64,000 bases of DNA from Capsicum annuum (lineage: Eukaryota > Streptophyta > Magnoliopsida > Solanales > Solanaceae). Location: positions 79,485,173 through 79,549,172 of the forward strand of contig NC_061122.1 of assembly GCF_002878395.1 (NCBI RefSeq), in the 5' to 3' direction. The number at the start of each line of letters is the position of its first letter. Position 1 is the stretch's first letter. The translations under genes were made by a program, and so were the position numbers. Positions 23,900-37,269 of this stretch are shown here, piece by piece. Under the pieces are notes generated by a model. That model saw only the letters and a list, made by a program, of their open reading frames with translations. It searched no databases and was not told where the DNA came from.

Positions 23900-25260
23900 A
23901 TCAATTCTCATGGTTAATGTGTTTCTTAAGGTATTTCCCGATGATTTTCTTGGTGCTCCTCCCGATAGGGAAATTGACTTTGGGATTTATCTTATTCTAG
24001 ACACTTGTCTGATTTCTATCCCTTCTTATTGAATAGCTCCGCCGAGGCTAAAAAGCTTAAGGAGCAATGAAAAGACCTTTTAGATAAAGGTTTTATCCGC
24101 CCTAGTGTGTCTCTATGGGGTGCTCCTGTGTTATTTGTGTACAAGAAGGATGGTTTCCTTCGTATATGCATTGATTATCATCAATTAAACAAAGTGACCA
24201 TAGAGAATAAATATATTTTCCTAGGATTGATGATTTGTTTGATCAACCTTAGGGTGCAAAGTGTTTATCTAAGATTGATCTTTGATTAGGTTATCATTAG
24301 CTCAAGACTAGGGATACAGATATCCCTAAGACGGCCTTTAGAACCCGGTATGGTCACTATAAGTTTCTTGTAATGTCTTTTGGGTTGACCAATGCCCCGA
24401 CGATATTCATGGATTTGATGAATAGGGTCTTCTATCCGTTCTTAGACATATTTGTCATTGTCTTCATTGATGATATCTTAGTATATTCTAGGAGTGAGGT
24501 GGATCATGTCGATCACCACTGTGTCATGTTGCAAATATTAAAGGATCATCATTTGTATGCCAGCTTCTCCATGTATGAGTTTTGGTTGAAAGTCATAGCT
24601 TTTCTTGGTCATGTCATCTCTAGTGAAGGAATCATGGTAGATCCCCAAAAGGTTGCGGTGGTTAAGAAGTGGCCTAGACCTATGACTTTAATCGATATTC
24701 GGAGCTACTTGGATTTAGTCGGTTACTATAGAAGGTTTGTGGAGAGTTTCTCTACTATAGCTGCCCCGTTGACCAAATTGACCTAAAAGAAGGTCAAGTT
24801 CTTGTGGTTCGATGCGTGTGAGGTTAGTTTTGAGAAGTTAAAAGATAAGTTAACTTCGGCACTGATTTTGACCTTGTCCAAGGGTACTGATGGTTTTATG
24901 GTATACTGTGATGTTTCTCATGTCGGTCTCAGTTGTATGTTGATGCAACATGGTAGGATGCTGGCCTATGCTTCTAGGTAATTGAAAGTTCATAAGAAGA
25001 ACTATCTTACTCACGACCTAGAGTTGTTTGCCGTGGTTTTTACGTTAAAGATTTTGCGGCATTAACTTTATGGTGTTCATGTCGATATCTTTTTCAATCA
25101 TAACAGTCTCTAATATGTGTTTACCCAAAAGAAGTTAAATCTAAGGCAAAGAAGGTGGTTCGAGTTGTTAAAAGATTATGATACGAGTCTCCATTACCAT
25201 CTCGACAAGGCAAATGTGATCGCCGATGCTTTTAGTAGGTTGTCCATGGAAAGTTTGGCC
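23900..25260 (+). pseudogene. Element B reverse transcriptase and RNase H
   Basis: RT blocks in order: [39 protein letters not shown] with [35 protein letters not shown], catalytic [10 protein letters not shown] (24462 on), [18 protein letters not shown] and [20 protein letters not shown]. RNase H shows VYCDVSHVGLSCMLM, THDLELFAVVF, and [15 protein letters not shown]. Stops occur at 24030, 24289 and 24784 and in RNase H, so it is not translatable as one protein. Confidence 0.87.
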
Positions 25261-26790
25261 CATTTAGATGGGGATAAGTGGGAATTGGTGAAGGACATTC
25301 ACCGTTTAGCTGATCTTGGATTTCAACTTGCAGACTTTGAGGATGGTGATGTATTTGTGCTTTCAGTATCTCAGTCATCTCTTGTTGTTGAGATAAAAGA
25401 TAAGCAAGCCTTGGACCCTGACTTGATGAAGATCAAGAGTAATGTGGGTCAACACAAAGTTGAGGACTTTGTGATTGGAGGTGATGGTATCTTGAGATAC
25501 CACAGTAAACTATGTGTTCCCGACGTCGATAGATTAAGGAAAAGGGTTATGGCCAAGGCTCATAAATATCGGTATGCTATACATCCATTTTCCACCAAGA
25601 TTTATCATGATCTTAAGGAGTTTTATTGGTGGAGCAATATGAAACATGGTGTGTATGGTGTGTCAAAAAGTGAAAGTTGAGAACATGAGGTCCGGTAGGT
25701 TATACCAAGAAATTATTTTGCCTGAATGGAAGTGGAAGGCAACTAATATGGATTTTGTTACCAGCCTCCCTAAATCTCGAAATCAATGTGATTCTGTTTT
25801 GGTGATTATTGATAGAATGACCAAGTCCGCTCACTTCTTGCCCATGAGGACTAATTACTCAGCGAAAGATTATGCTAAGTTGTATCTTGCATAGACTATA
25901 AAGTTGTACGGTGCTCTGGCCTTTATCATTTTGGATCATGGTCCTCCATTTTCATCCCACTTTTCAAAGTCGTTCCAAAAAGGTTTGGGTACTATAGTGT
26001 GCCTTAGTATCGCTTTCCACCCACAAATGGATAGGCAAGCAGAGAAAACCATCTGAACCTTGGAGGACATATTGTGGGCTTGTGTGATTGATTATGGTGG
26101 TAGTTGGTTTTACCATTTTTCTTTAATTAAATTCATCTATAATAATAGTTACCACTCTAGTATCGACATGGTCCCTTTGATGCATTATATGGTAGGAGAT
26201 GTCGATCTCCTATTGGGCGATACGAAATTGGCAAGGGTAAGTTGCTTGGCGCCAATTTAGTTCACCAAGCTTTAGAGAAGGTAAAGGTGATTCATGATAG
26301 GTTGAAAACCGCTTAAAGTCACCAAAAGTCCTATGCGGATGTAAGGCGTAGGGACTTAGAGTTTAGCATTGGCGATTAGGTATTCTTAAAGGTGTCTCTC
26401 ATATAGGGAGTAATGCGATTTGGTAAGAAGATAAAGCTTAGTCCCTGGTATCTTGGCCCCTACTTAATTGTAAAGAGGGTTGGAAATGTTTTCTATGAGT
26501 TGGAGTTTCCTTCTAGTATAAACTCTATTCACCTAGTTTTTCGTGTCTCTATGTTACAGAAATGTATGGGTGATCCTTCATTGGTTGTTCCCTTGAGGGA
26601 TGTTGGTATTTCAGACTCTTTATCCTATAAGGAAATCTCGGTGAGGATCTTGGATCGGTAAGTTCGATGATTGCAAACAAAAGAGGTGGATTTGATGAAG
26701 GTTATATAGAGGAACCAAAAGTCTGAAGAAGCTACTTGAGAAGCGAAAGAGGACATGAAGTCCAAGTATCTACATTTGTTTCCCGTTTTG
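25261..26790 (+). pseudogene. Element B integrase and chromodomain-like tail
   Basis: The HHCC zinc finger is split by a frameshift near 25640: H-K-Y-R-Y-A-I-H is in one frame and the C-M-V-C pair in the next. The catalytic core starts NMDFVTSLPKSRNQCDSVLV and RMTKSAHFLPMRTNYSAKDY. The second catalytic block reads LDHGPPFSSHF, retaining the Asp lost in element A. A stop at about 25892 lies between them. The C-terminus has KLSPWYLGPYLI, HLVFRVSMLQK, and a chromodomain-like EISVRILDR and EAKEDMKSKYLHLFP with amber codons at the usual Trp/Gln positions. Confidence 0.85.
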
Positions 26791-26845
26791 GAAATTTATG
26801 ATGGATGTATGTGTTGATCTTTCTGCTTTGATTTATGTCTCTGAT

Positions 26846-27170
26846 AGACAATGGGTTAAAGTCCCCAATGTGTTGAGTAATTTGTGTCATGTTAGATCAT
26901 GGGCTCAAGTCCCTAATATTTTAAAATTCTGTGTGTTTTTTTGTGATGGGTTTAAGTCCTTAGTATCTTGCATTGATTCATGTCTTTGGTAAATGATGGG
27001 TTTAAGTCCCTAATCCTTGAATTGAGTAAGTATCCTTGATAAGTTGATGGGTTGAAGTCCCTAAGTTGTAAAATGAGTATGTATTTTTAAGTAAGGATTT
27101 TAAGTCCCCAAGCTTTGAAATTAACAAATGTCTTTGATAAATAATGGGTTTAAGTCCCAAAGTCGATGAA
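26846..27170 (+). repeat. Tandem ~60-bp modules between pol and PPT of element B
   Basis: Six or so modules centred on GATGGGTTTAAGTCCCTAA (or GGGTTAAAGTCCCCAA) with spacers of about 35-45 bp. The core resembles the GGTTAAAGTCCC core of the LTR array, but lies outside the LTR. Function unknown. Confidence 0.75.
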
Positions 27171-27323
27171 GTTAGTGATTGATTAATAATGAGCAAGATA
27201 TGTATTACGTTGTATCTTTGTTGTATGCTTGTTCTAACTTGTTCAATGGTTGGTTTGATATGTCATAATGTGTTAACGTGTTTTTATTGCTTCCCTTACC
27301 CATCACTCACAGATGAATAACCC

Positions 27324-27336
27324 AAGTGGGGGAGAA
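27324..27336 (+). other. Polypurine tract of element B
   Basis: AAGTGGGGGAGAA immediately precedes the 3' LTR. The same tract occurs, on the minus strand, in element D (53009-53021). Confidence 0.85.
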
Positions 27337-27337
27337 T

Positions 27338-29821
27338 TAAAACACCTAGACTTTGAATCATGCCAATAATTTCATTATTTGATGTCTCTAGGATGGATAC
27401 GGCTAGAGGTATGAGTCGTACCCCTTGGATACGAGCCATATCCTCCTCTTCTTCTTTTCTCACACCTTGAGAAGCCTAGTAGAAGGACACACTACCCACT
27501 AGACAATTTGGCCTCTCTATAGTCGTACCCTAAGGGTACGAGTCGTACCAAGGTGAGTCGTATAGAGGTGTCTTGAAGCTTGGAGTAGACTGTTTGGGGT
27601 AAGGTTGATGGATAGGAGTTAGGGGCTGAGTCGTACTCTTTGGATATAACTTAAAGGTGTATGTTCATACCCTTGACAGTGTATGTGACCTAGGAGAAGC
27701 CTAGGGTACGATTTAGGGTACCATTCGTATCCTAGGGTACAGTTCCCTTAGTGAGTCATACCCCTGGACGGGTTCATTTTCCAGCTTTTAACTAAAGGCC
27801 TTGTGGTTATTTCCCATGCCTAAAACCCTAAGTCCTCTCACTATATAAGTGTTTTTAGCCTACTAAACATCCATTTTGATGGATCAAACACCCTAAATAC
27901 TCTCTCAAACTCATCTTTGAAGGATTGGAGGTTAGGGTTTAAAGGGTGATCTTTAAGAGGCAAAGTGAAATCAATATTCTTAGTGATTCAAGTTGTATAA
28001 GGCATGTAACTCTTTCCCTTGATAAATAACTCTAAACCCATGTATTTCACACTTGGATTAGTAAGTGTACGTGGTGATTTTGAAATCAATGGAAAGGATT
28101 TTGTTACCTAATGATGAATAATGATGATTCTTGCTTAGACTTATGTTTATACATGTTATTGATGGTAGTTTGCACATGTTAATAATTGTTGTATGTGTTC
28201 TAATATATGGGTCTGTAGCAACCCTAGTCTTGATGATTGCTACCATGAAATTGTCCTTGGTAAAGACATATACACAAGATGTTTGTGAAAATGTCTAAGT
28301 GAGATGTCTAGTTACATGATTATGATGCTTTGAACTAGGACAATGGCCCAATATGTATGAATGCTTGATAAATGATACTGTAAAGGTAAAATGAGTCACG
28401 TATTGTATAATTGATAACGTTGATGGTTTGATGAATAAGAAGGGTGTTAAAGTCCCTAACGTAAAAATAAACTTGAATTATGTGTTGAACTAAATTGTGA
28501 TATAGAATTACTAATGAAGCATGAATGGCTTCTAATGGTCTTGAGGACCATAGTTTGAATTGTATGGTGAGTTGAATTAAGGCATTGGCCTATTGAAATA
28601 GTTGAGCAATGAAGGCTCCCATAAGGACCATGTGGTCATGTATGGTGTTGAATTGGCTAAATGGGTTAAAGTCCTTATGTGTGGAATTAAATATATGTGG
28701 ATGCATGGACAAAGGGCTAGAGTCCCAATGTCGACTAATGATAGTTATGATGGCTTGAGATTAAAGTTCCTTTCCTAATAAAATTGCTTGTGGTTAAATT
28801 CCCTTGCATAATAAGATCTCATGAGGTCGAAGTGCCTCACCAAATGAATTGGCTTGGGGTTAGATTCCCCTATTTAATATGGCATGAGATTAGAGTCCCT
28901 TGCCAAATGTGTGAGCATGTGTTTAGGGTCCCTTACTTGAATGAATGTGTGTGAGTGGTTAGAGTCCATCACTTATATAAATGTATGTGAGCGGTTAGAG
29001 TCCCTCACTTAAATAGATGTGTACGTGGTTAGAGTCGCTCACTTAAATAGATATGTGTGTTGTTAGAGTCCCTTACTTGATGATATATGACTATGGCTAA
29101 AGTTTTATGCCTAATGATAAATGCATGAATATAAAGTATGGAAGGTTGGAGTCCTCCATTGTATGTATGATGAATCAGTGTTTCCAAAGTGTTGATAAGA
29201 CTTGCCTCCTTGGTTAGCATGTGATATGTATATATGTATGGATAAGGTTATGAATGTGATTAAATAGGATATAAATTGACTTGTTGTTGAATGATGATGC
29301 TATTTTATCCTTATCCTTGAGCTACATGCTAGTGCTCCAACCGTTAACCGTCTCCAGACGCCATGTCCCCACGCAATATAGGGGTTGAGGCATCTTCTTC
29401 TCTTCCAGCATAGTGATTAGGCAATAAAAATAGTTCGTTCATTGACTTAGGAGTTGTGAGCTTCCTTACTTCAGAAGACATTCCTTCTTGGTCTCCTATC
29501 TTAAGACTCAGTCTTATTTTGACTTGGTTTGGCTATTATCAGGGGCTTGTCCCAACATATACATTTTTGAACTTTGATTTGTATAGAGGTATTGTGGATG
29601 AATGTGGACTTAGGTATATTGGTTAGTGTTTTGATATTTATGAGATAGTTAGACATTGGTAAGTTTCAACTTTTAGTATTATTTTCACTATCTTATTATG
29701 CGGTCAGAATTCACCCTACCCTTATGATTGATGTGATAATTGTGATGGGTTATTGGAGTGGCCTCCGGTTCATATGGGGTTGAGGTACCCATACAACATG
29801 GCACAATTTTGGGGCGTGTCA
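27338..29821 (+). repeat. Element B 3' LTR
   Basis: It begins TAAAACACC (the 5' copy has TGAAAAACC) and ends GGGGCGTGTCA. A TATA-like TATATAA lies at 27842-27848. The tandem array is at 28755-29100. The 5' and 3' copies differ visibly by many substitutions and small indels, so the insertion is not recent. Confidence 0.92.
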
Positions 29822-29826
29822 ATTGT

Positions 29827-31950
29827 ACCTTTTAAGGTTATGATCGTATCTCCTGAATATTTAAATTTTATAAAAAGGTGAATATGGGCTCATTCAACTA
29901 TCATGTGAGTCGTTTACAATTATATAATTTAATAAATACATCTATGGTTGGTCACATGTGTTTTGCTATCAACTTGCAATTTGAATTTTGCAACATTATT
30001 TGCTCAAATTGTTAAACTAGAGCATGATTCCAAACTATACAATATGTTAATGTTAATAATGTTGATTGGTTTAATAGAAATTGTATGCCTCCAATGATAG
30101 CTAAAACTATTGGTTATAAGAATAAATCTACTAATAGAAATTTGGTATAGATGAAATGTGTTATTTATAAATGTAAAGTACTTGTACACATCAAGTAAAC
30201 AAGGTTCCTCTATACTATTGGTTTAGGGTCAGGAGCCAAATAATTTTTCATCTAAAAAATTTGGATATGAGACATCTGATTTAATTGCTTCTCCACACAC
30301 AAAGATAGATTTCCAAATAAGATTGGGGGTAAATGTTAAATTTTATAATATAAAAGAAAGATGATTAACAGTTGAATATATGTACATGTGTGAAATACTA
30401 AAAATGTGTGGAATGGATTATCTAGATCCTTATTTAAAAAAAAAATAAACGTGAAATTCAAGAGAAAACTCATTATTTGCAAAATGTTTCAAGTTCATTG
30501 TCAGATGCATTTGCTAACCATACGTTACAATTCAATTGTATATGCTCCAATGCAAAGTTCTTGAAGGATAAAGTTTATGGCATACCCGAAGTGTGATAAA
30601 TCAATCAATATCAAAAGTAAACTAAAGTTAAACTACTTGGAAAAGAAGATGACTAAATAATCATGCTGGTCATAATAATGAGATAAGTGTTTTACAAGAG
30701 CACCACGATATAATACTTCATAAAAACTTAACAAGTTCAAGTACCTAAAAGTGATGAATAATGAAGAGATTTTGATGAGTTTTTCATATTGGGATCAACA
30801 TTAAATAATCGTAGATGGTATTTTTTATATAATACAGTGCTCAAGATTATAATTAATATAAATAATCTAGAATTTAAAACTGTCAATAATGTGGATAGAT
30901 AAGTGATTGGTCAAAATAAAAATATACAATTCAATTATATTTTGCACTTTGAAAAAATGAATTGGGCCTATGATCAAAAATCTCAATGTATAATGTCAAT
31001 AGTGTACAAATAAATTCTTTTGCGAAAGGTGAAACGAAAAACAAAAACATAAAGTATAAAGTATGATTTATGCATTGTGGCATAAATTTTTCCTTTTTGT
31101 AAAAACATGACATTATTATATGGGAGATATGTTCTCATGTGGTGGATGTTGTGAGGTTTCTCTCTACCTAATAATGAATGAGGAACTTGAATACATATGA
31201 CGAATGACTGTTATGCCTAGCTAGACAATAAATGTTATATGAAAATTCTTGAAGAATTTAAAAGATTTTAAAGTAATTTTATTGAATAATACCTCAATAG
31301 TTGTAATATTGTTTGACACAAAGAAAGATCAATTTTGATCTCATGAAAATGATTAGAAAGTACCATATCTTAGCACAATTTATATACTTGTGTATCATGC
31401 TATTTTTATAAAGGAAAAAATATCTTTTGTTAATGTGTATGAAAGACAAATTCTTTTTATATGGAAATATTTAAGTGAAATCTAATATTGATATAGATTT
31501 ATCATCTCTAACCAATATTTTTAAATGATTGTTGGTTATGAAAATACAAAAAGGTTATTTGATCTGCATAAAGTACACAAAAGTTATCTATTTGGATGTG
31601 AGAATATTTTACAAGAAAATCAATTATTGATACTTATTCAAGTCCTGTGAAGCTAATACTTGAAATTTATAAAGCAAGTAACTCAACACATAGGAGATGT
31701 GTGGTTCTTCTTTTAAAAATGATTTCAATCAATTTAAAGATAATGTTACTTGCATAACTCAACTGAAAGTAAAAGAGTTTGTATAACATGAAGCATGAAA
31801 ACAGATGAGAAATAGAGAATGCAAATAGAAGAGATCTATGGTTCTTTGAACACAAATAGAAGAGATGTGTAGTTCTTTCTCAAAAAAAAAAAGTTAAAAA
31901 TCATGTTGAAGACAATGCTAGTTATAACACTAGGTAGAAAAAATAAATCA
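29827..31950 (+). pseudogene. Decayed Ty1/copia integrase-RT-RNase H region (second copy)
   Basis: Broken frames read CVLLSTCNLNFATLFAQIVK (integrase core) at about 29960, then a linker and a region equivalent to the start of RT (VNNVDR, VIGQNKNIQFNY) at about 30890. The nucleotide order matches copia element C: 29850-29990 with 35170-35300, and 30540-30780 with 35770-35980. Every frame is riddled with stops. LTRs were not found for this copy; its left side is cut by the insertion of element B. Confidence 0.65.
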
Positions 31951-31960
31951 AGTAAATTTA

Positions 31961-32800
31961 TCTATATCTCTAATATATTACAAATGTGAAGGCCTTAAAA
32001 ATATTGTTTGAACTTTTTGTCCTTCATTAAAAGCCTCTCCTTTAGATAAAATCGTCTTTTCACTATTTTCCTGATATTTTAAAGTTTAAAAATTAATTAA
32101 ATAACGATAGTAAATCTTTCCTTATTAGAGGTCATCACAATTAGTGATAATTAATACCTATTTCTATCCAATTTTCCTTTCATATTTTGATGATTAGAAT
32201 TCTTAATTTTCCTTTCATATAATTTTGGTCTTAATTATTTGATCATCTTTTCTATTTATGAGTTATTTGAACATGGAGCCCTTTGCAGACGTGGTAACTA
32301 ATGAGTAAGAAAAACTTTTTTTTCGTGAACGTCCCCATTAACCTAGAATTAGGTTTATACAATTAATTTTGTGTAAATATAATTGCCTCTTTTTACCTTT
32401 GTAGTGTTCATATTAAAAATGGATGTCAATTGCAATGGGTGTAACATAAAGATTGTGGAAGTGTTAAGCTCTGTTTGCGGTAACATATTTATCGCTAATC
32501 CTCTTTAAATATAAAAAAAATAATAACTGTACTACAAATATGGTTCAAATTGATGCGTCTCTCTTTTCCTCTAGCAGCAAGAAAAAGAGCTACTACACGG
32601 CAAATGCAAAAGTGACGACCCACTAACGATTGGTGGTAAAATATATATGTGTGCTTTTAAAAAAATATATGTTATGTTTGCATTAACATATTAGAGTGTG
32701 AAGGATCTTTGAGAAGTGATTTGAACTTTTTGTACTTCATTAAAAACATTTGCAATAGATAAAATATCAAAAGTTACACGTGGGAGGCACATGCGGCTAA
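31961..32800 (+). mobile_element. Helitron-like non-autonomous element, copy 1
   Basis: It starts TCTATATCTC after an A and ends CACATGCGGCTAA followed by T, consistent with Helitron TC...CTRR ends inserted between A and T. The core GTTTGAACTTTTTGTCC, TTCATTAAAAG, AAATCGTCTTTTCACTATTTTC recurs in two further copies downstream. No coding capacity. The 3' hairpin expected of Helitrons is weak in this copy, so the class assignment is tentative. Confidence 0.45.
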
Positions 32801-33547
32801 TCTACATCTACAATCTATATATAATATACTAAAAGTGTAAAGAGACTTAGAAATATTGTTTGAACTTTTTACCTTTTATTAAAAGTCTCTCTTTAGACAA
32901 AATCGTCTTTTCACTATTTTCTTAATATTTAAGAGTTTGAAAATTCATTAAATAATTATAGCAAATATTTTTCTATTATAAGTCATCAAAATTAAAGACA
33001 ATTAATATATTTTTCATTAGTTTAAGAATTCTAGATCAACTAAAGTTAATTTTAAGAAGAATTAAAAAATTTAGATATAAATATGAAAGCGTTAGAATAA
33101 AAAAATATAAAATTACCTTAATTCAATTAAAACTTTAGAAAACTTACCTCAATTCAATTAGAAATTGTCTTCAGGAATACAATATAGCTTATTATCAAAC
33201 TCCAAGAACAAATCAAAACTTTAAAAAACTTACCTCAAATCATACGTAAATTACCTCAATAATCATCAACACTATCGAAACTTCATGTTAAAGAATGTAA
33301 CATTAAAAAAATCATCTATTATTCTACAACTTCAAAAATAAACTAAGGAAATTTACATTAATTCATAGAAAGCAAATTTTCCAATATTATTTAGACTTCA
33401 TATTACTAAAGAGAAAACTTATGTAAATTAATATAAATAATATTAGTTGGTAAAATAAATTATTAAAAGTGCGAAGGGTCTTAGAATTATTATTTGAACT
33501 TTTTGTCCTTCATTAAAAGTCTCTACTTTAGACAAAATCATCTTTTC

Positions 33548-33790
33548 TGTTATAAATATATTACCATATATAGTGAATGTCTACTTTACCATATATAGTG
33601 AATGTCTATTTATGAAAAAGTTAGAAATCCCAAGGTTAGTTTTTCCCTATAAATAAATGGATTTTCCTTCATTGTAATTCACCCATTAAGAATTCCTCAT
33701 GAGAAATAAAGAAATAATTTTCTCTTCTCTCTCTATTCTTCTTCTTTGTTTTATATTTCATAATGTATTATTGTTGTATATTTCATAACA
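33548..33790 (+). repeat. Copia element C 5' LTR
   Basis: 243 bp with a twice-repeated ACCATATATAGTGAATGTC and a TATA-like TATAAATA at 33648-33655. The 3' copy has this motif three times. Confidence 0.88.
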
Positions 33791-33791
33791 A

Positions 33792-36700
33792 GTTATCAGC
33801 ACGAAGCTCTGAGAGAAATTTGACAAAAGCCACAGACCAATCATTGCCTACTGGGTATATGTTTTCAATTCCTTATGAGGTTTGGCTTTATTATATGGCC
33901 AACACAGGTAAATAATAAGTGTAATTTTCATCAAGTCAAAAAAAAATTACATAGGTTATGCAATAAGTTTCTCAATACCTTTTTCATTCTGTTGTTTGAT
34001 TTGTCTTAAGCTCTATATGAATGCACGTCATAAGGTAAAGCATCAAATTCTTTATAGTAGTAGTATTTCTACATTGACAACAACATTATATTTATGTAAA
34101 GATTGATTGTGCTTAAATATCAATATATATTAAATGCGTGCATATATGAAATTCAATATTCTGACATTGTTGCATATTAATTAACAAGTGTCAGTACATT
34201 GTGAATCGAGTATTGTATATTTTTTGAATATCTAAATGTAATTTCAAGGTTAGTGATTCCTTATGTTATTTGTCTTTTACTATTAATAATATAATTATCA
34301 TTGGATTTGAGAAAAAATAATTGGTTTGGAATCATTTATGCTTTCATTTTGTTCATGAAGAACAATGTTGTTAAAAAATATGATGATGAATTTAAGTCTC
34401 ATCTTATTAAGAGAGTAAGATATTGGGTTAAAAGTTCCAATGCACTATAATGATAAGATGTTGGGTTCAATTTCTACCGAGTTATTCCTAAGACGCCTTT
34501 ATATGGATAAGACGTTGAGTTTGAATCTCAATGCACTGTATAAATGATACTATGATGGCTAAGGTAAGAATAATATATATTTGATAAAAAGTCAAGAAAC
34601 TTGTCCATTGAATATGCTTCATTCCATAAAGTAAATGTGGTACTGAAAGATGACAATTTGCTCTATTCTTGAAGTCAATGTGGTAGTAATATATGATATA
34701 CTTTGAAAGATATATATGTCTCAATGTGCTCCTGATGTAGCAATATCATGAAAGAGGTTATAAGCTATCAGAATTTGATAGGCTTAAGGCACGACTATAT
34801 TCCATTCTTGGGGAATGAGAAGTTTATTAATGCAAACGTGCAGTTGATTGTGATGGTATCACAACACACCTTCGAAAGAGGATGAATAATTGAGAAGAGT
34901 TATTTTGGAATCTATTTCTAAAGTAGCAAATCTGAAATTTATTCATGTAATAGTAAATCTGAATTTTACTAACATAAAAGGTACATGTCATGGTAAACTT
35001 AGAGTTTGCTAGAATAAAAGTTCATCAAATTGACATGAACGAATGTGACATCTCAAAGATGTGCATACTGAATATTTAACATATATTGAAGAATTAAAAA
35101 ATTCTTCATTACTTTTAATGTTGTTTGTTACCATGACAAGTTGGTTGGACCAACTAATGTAGGGATTGGATCTCTTAAAATCTGAAAATTGTAAAAGGTG
35201 AATATGAGTCCGTTCACCAATCATTTGATATGTTGAAAAGATACATCAATAAGACGATCACATGTACATTTACTGTCAACCTGCAGTTTGATATTCATAA
35301 AATTGTTTGCTCAATAAAATTGAGTTAAGAGAACAATTTTTAGATTGTGTAATCAAGGAATTCATTTTGATAATGCTAATTAAGTTAGTGTTAAATGCGT
35401 TCGATAAATAGTTGAATCATTGCTTATGAGAACAAAGTCACATGTATTGGTCTGGAATATGATATATTGCATACAATAATAATTATTTGCATTAGACCAA
35501 AAATTATGATTACTACTTTCCTCTTAATTGGTTCAAGGTCAGGAATCAATTATTCAATCTAGTAGTTTTGATGTGTGGTATTTGATAAATGAATATACCA
35601 TAATGCATAAAGATGGATTTCTCAAAGAAAATGGAAGATGTATGTTAGTTTTCCTAATATAAGAGGGGAATTAAAGAAGCTATGAAATATGTTAGAAATT
35701 ATCATCAGATCTTCATTCAAAAGATAATTTAAGTCAAATGCCAAAAACATATCATATTTAAGCTGCAAGTGCTCCTATTTTGTGTCCCTGAAGGACAAAG
35801 TCTATGCATGCGTGAAGCATGATAGATCAGTAGATTTCAAATGAAATAATACTTGAAAAAGATATGGAGCAAATAATCATAATAAGAAGGTAATGTGTTC
35901 TTAAGGATCCTACGACATAACAACTCATGAAACCTTATGATAAGTTCAGGTACCTGAAAATAATGAAGTGATGAGATCTCAAAATGTTACATCACACTAT
36001 GAATTGATACAAAATGATATATCATCAATATCTTTGATACAATATTGGCGCAATATTGCAAAAGATTACGAGGATCTAAATTCTACGTTTATTTAAGCAT
36101 GCTGACATAGAAGGATTTATCAAGTGACATGAAAGGATGCATCTTGTTAAGCATAACACTTATTTGATTTGCAGTCTAGACACTTGAAGATGTCACACAT
36201 GAAGTACTGAATATTGTCACTTGACAAAATATATATCAAAGTTTTTAAGCATTCGAAATGTTTGAAGCATATAAAAGTTTCTGGGAAACTTATCTATAAT
36301 CCTTATATTGCATAAAGTTATAACTTGAAAATTATTGAAACTCTTAGAGAGCTTTCAAAAGCAATAAATTATTTGCTGAAATGAGAAATATACCAATTTG
36401 AATTGGTTATGAAGTACTATATCTTAGTGCAGCTGGTGCACTCATGTATTCTGCAAATACTACAAGGTCTGATATAACCTTTTTCAGTTAATTTGTTAGC
36501 AAGGTATAGTTCTTCTCCTACTAAGCTATATCGAAATGGGATCAACATGCTCTTATTTTATTCTAAAAATTATAGTCTCTACCTTGTTGATTATGCTAAT
36601 GTTGGGTATTTATTTAACCTGCATAAATCCCGATCTCAAACATGTAATGCATTCACATATGGGGATACTGCTATATCTTAGAGATATACAAAGCAGTTTA

Positions 36701-37090
36701 TCTAGCCACCTCAAAGAACCATGTTGAGATAATAGTTATTCATAAAGAATGCCAAGAGTGTGTGTGGTTGAGGTCCATGATACATCTCATTTGCGAAAAA
36801 AGTAGTTTGAAATATGACACAAAGTACCCATAACTTTTTTTGAGGATAATGTAGCATGCACAACATAACTTAATGGAGGACTCAAGAATATAGAATGAAG
36901 GATATTTTTCCAAAGCTTTTCTATACACACGAGCTACAAAAGAATGATGATATTAATGTGTGACATATTCGTTCAAGTAACAATCTGGGTGATTTATTCA
37001 CCAAGTATCCTCCAATTGCAACTTTCAAGAAAATGGTGCACAAGATTGGAATGCAAAGGTTCAAGGATGTTCTCATCAGGGGGAGTTAAT
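33792..37090 (+). pseudogene. Copia element C gag-pol remnant
   Basis: Short broken frames only. Recognisable pieces near the 3' end are LSAAGALMYSANTTRSDITF (about 36420-36480), MLARYSSSPTKLYRNGINML and LVDYANVGYLFNLHKSRSQT (36493-36681), the RT/RNase H part of copia pol. The final piece, encoded at about 36960-37080, corresponds to NLGDLFTKYPPIATFKKMVH. Copia order (integrase before RT) is inferred from the position of the integrase-like region at 35170-35300. Stops are too frequent for any product. Confidence 0.75.
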
Positions 37091-37269
37091 ACGCGTTGTT
37101 CTCTTTTTTTCCTTATGAGGTTTTGTCCCACTAGGTTTTCCTTGTAAGGATTTTAATAAGACAGTCTATATTCGTACTGTTAAAATGTGTACTCTTTTTC
37201 CTTCACTAAATTTTTTCTAGTAAGGTTTTAACGAGCCACATAATCTATCAATTAGACATTCAAAGGGAG

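Larger units (their letters stand above)
19458..29821 (+). mobile_element. Gypsy element B, full-length LTR retrotransposon
   Basis: Complete layout: 5' LTR 19458-21895, PBS, gag, PR, RT, RNase H, integrase, chromodomain-like tail, a tandem-repeat spacer, PPT and 3' LTR 27338-29821. It is flanked by a perfect 5-bp duplication ATTGT (19453-19457 and 29822-29826), so the element ends are certain. Total length is 10,364 bp. It belongs to Ty3/gypsy chromoviruses and shares PBS and PPT with element D, so B and D are the same or sister families. Frames are broken by stops and frameshifts, so it is not autonomous. Confidence 0.93.

Noticed and set aside
32401..32412. TTTGTAGTG as the missing CACTA right end
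   Set aside because: Lies 30 kb away inside a Helitron-like copy, lacks the preceding T-run and inverted subterminal motifs.
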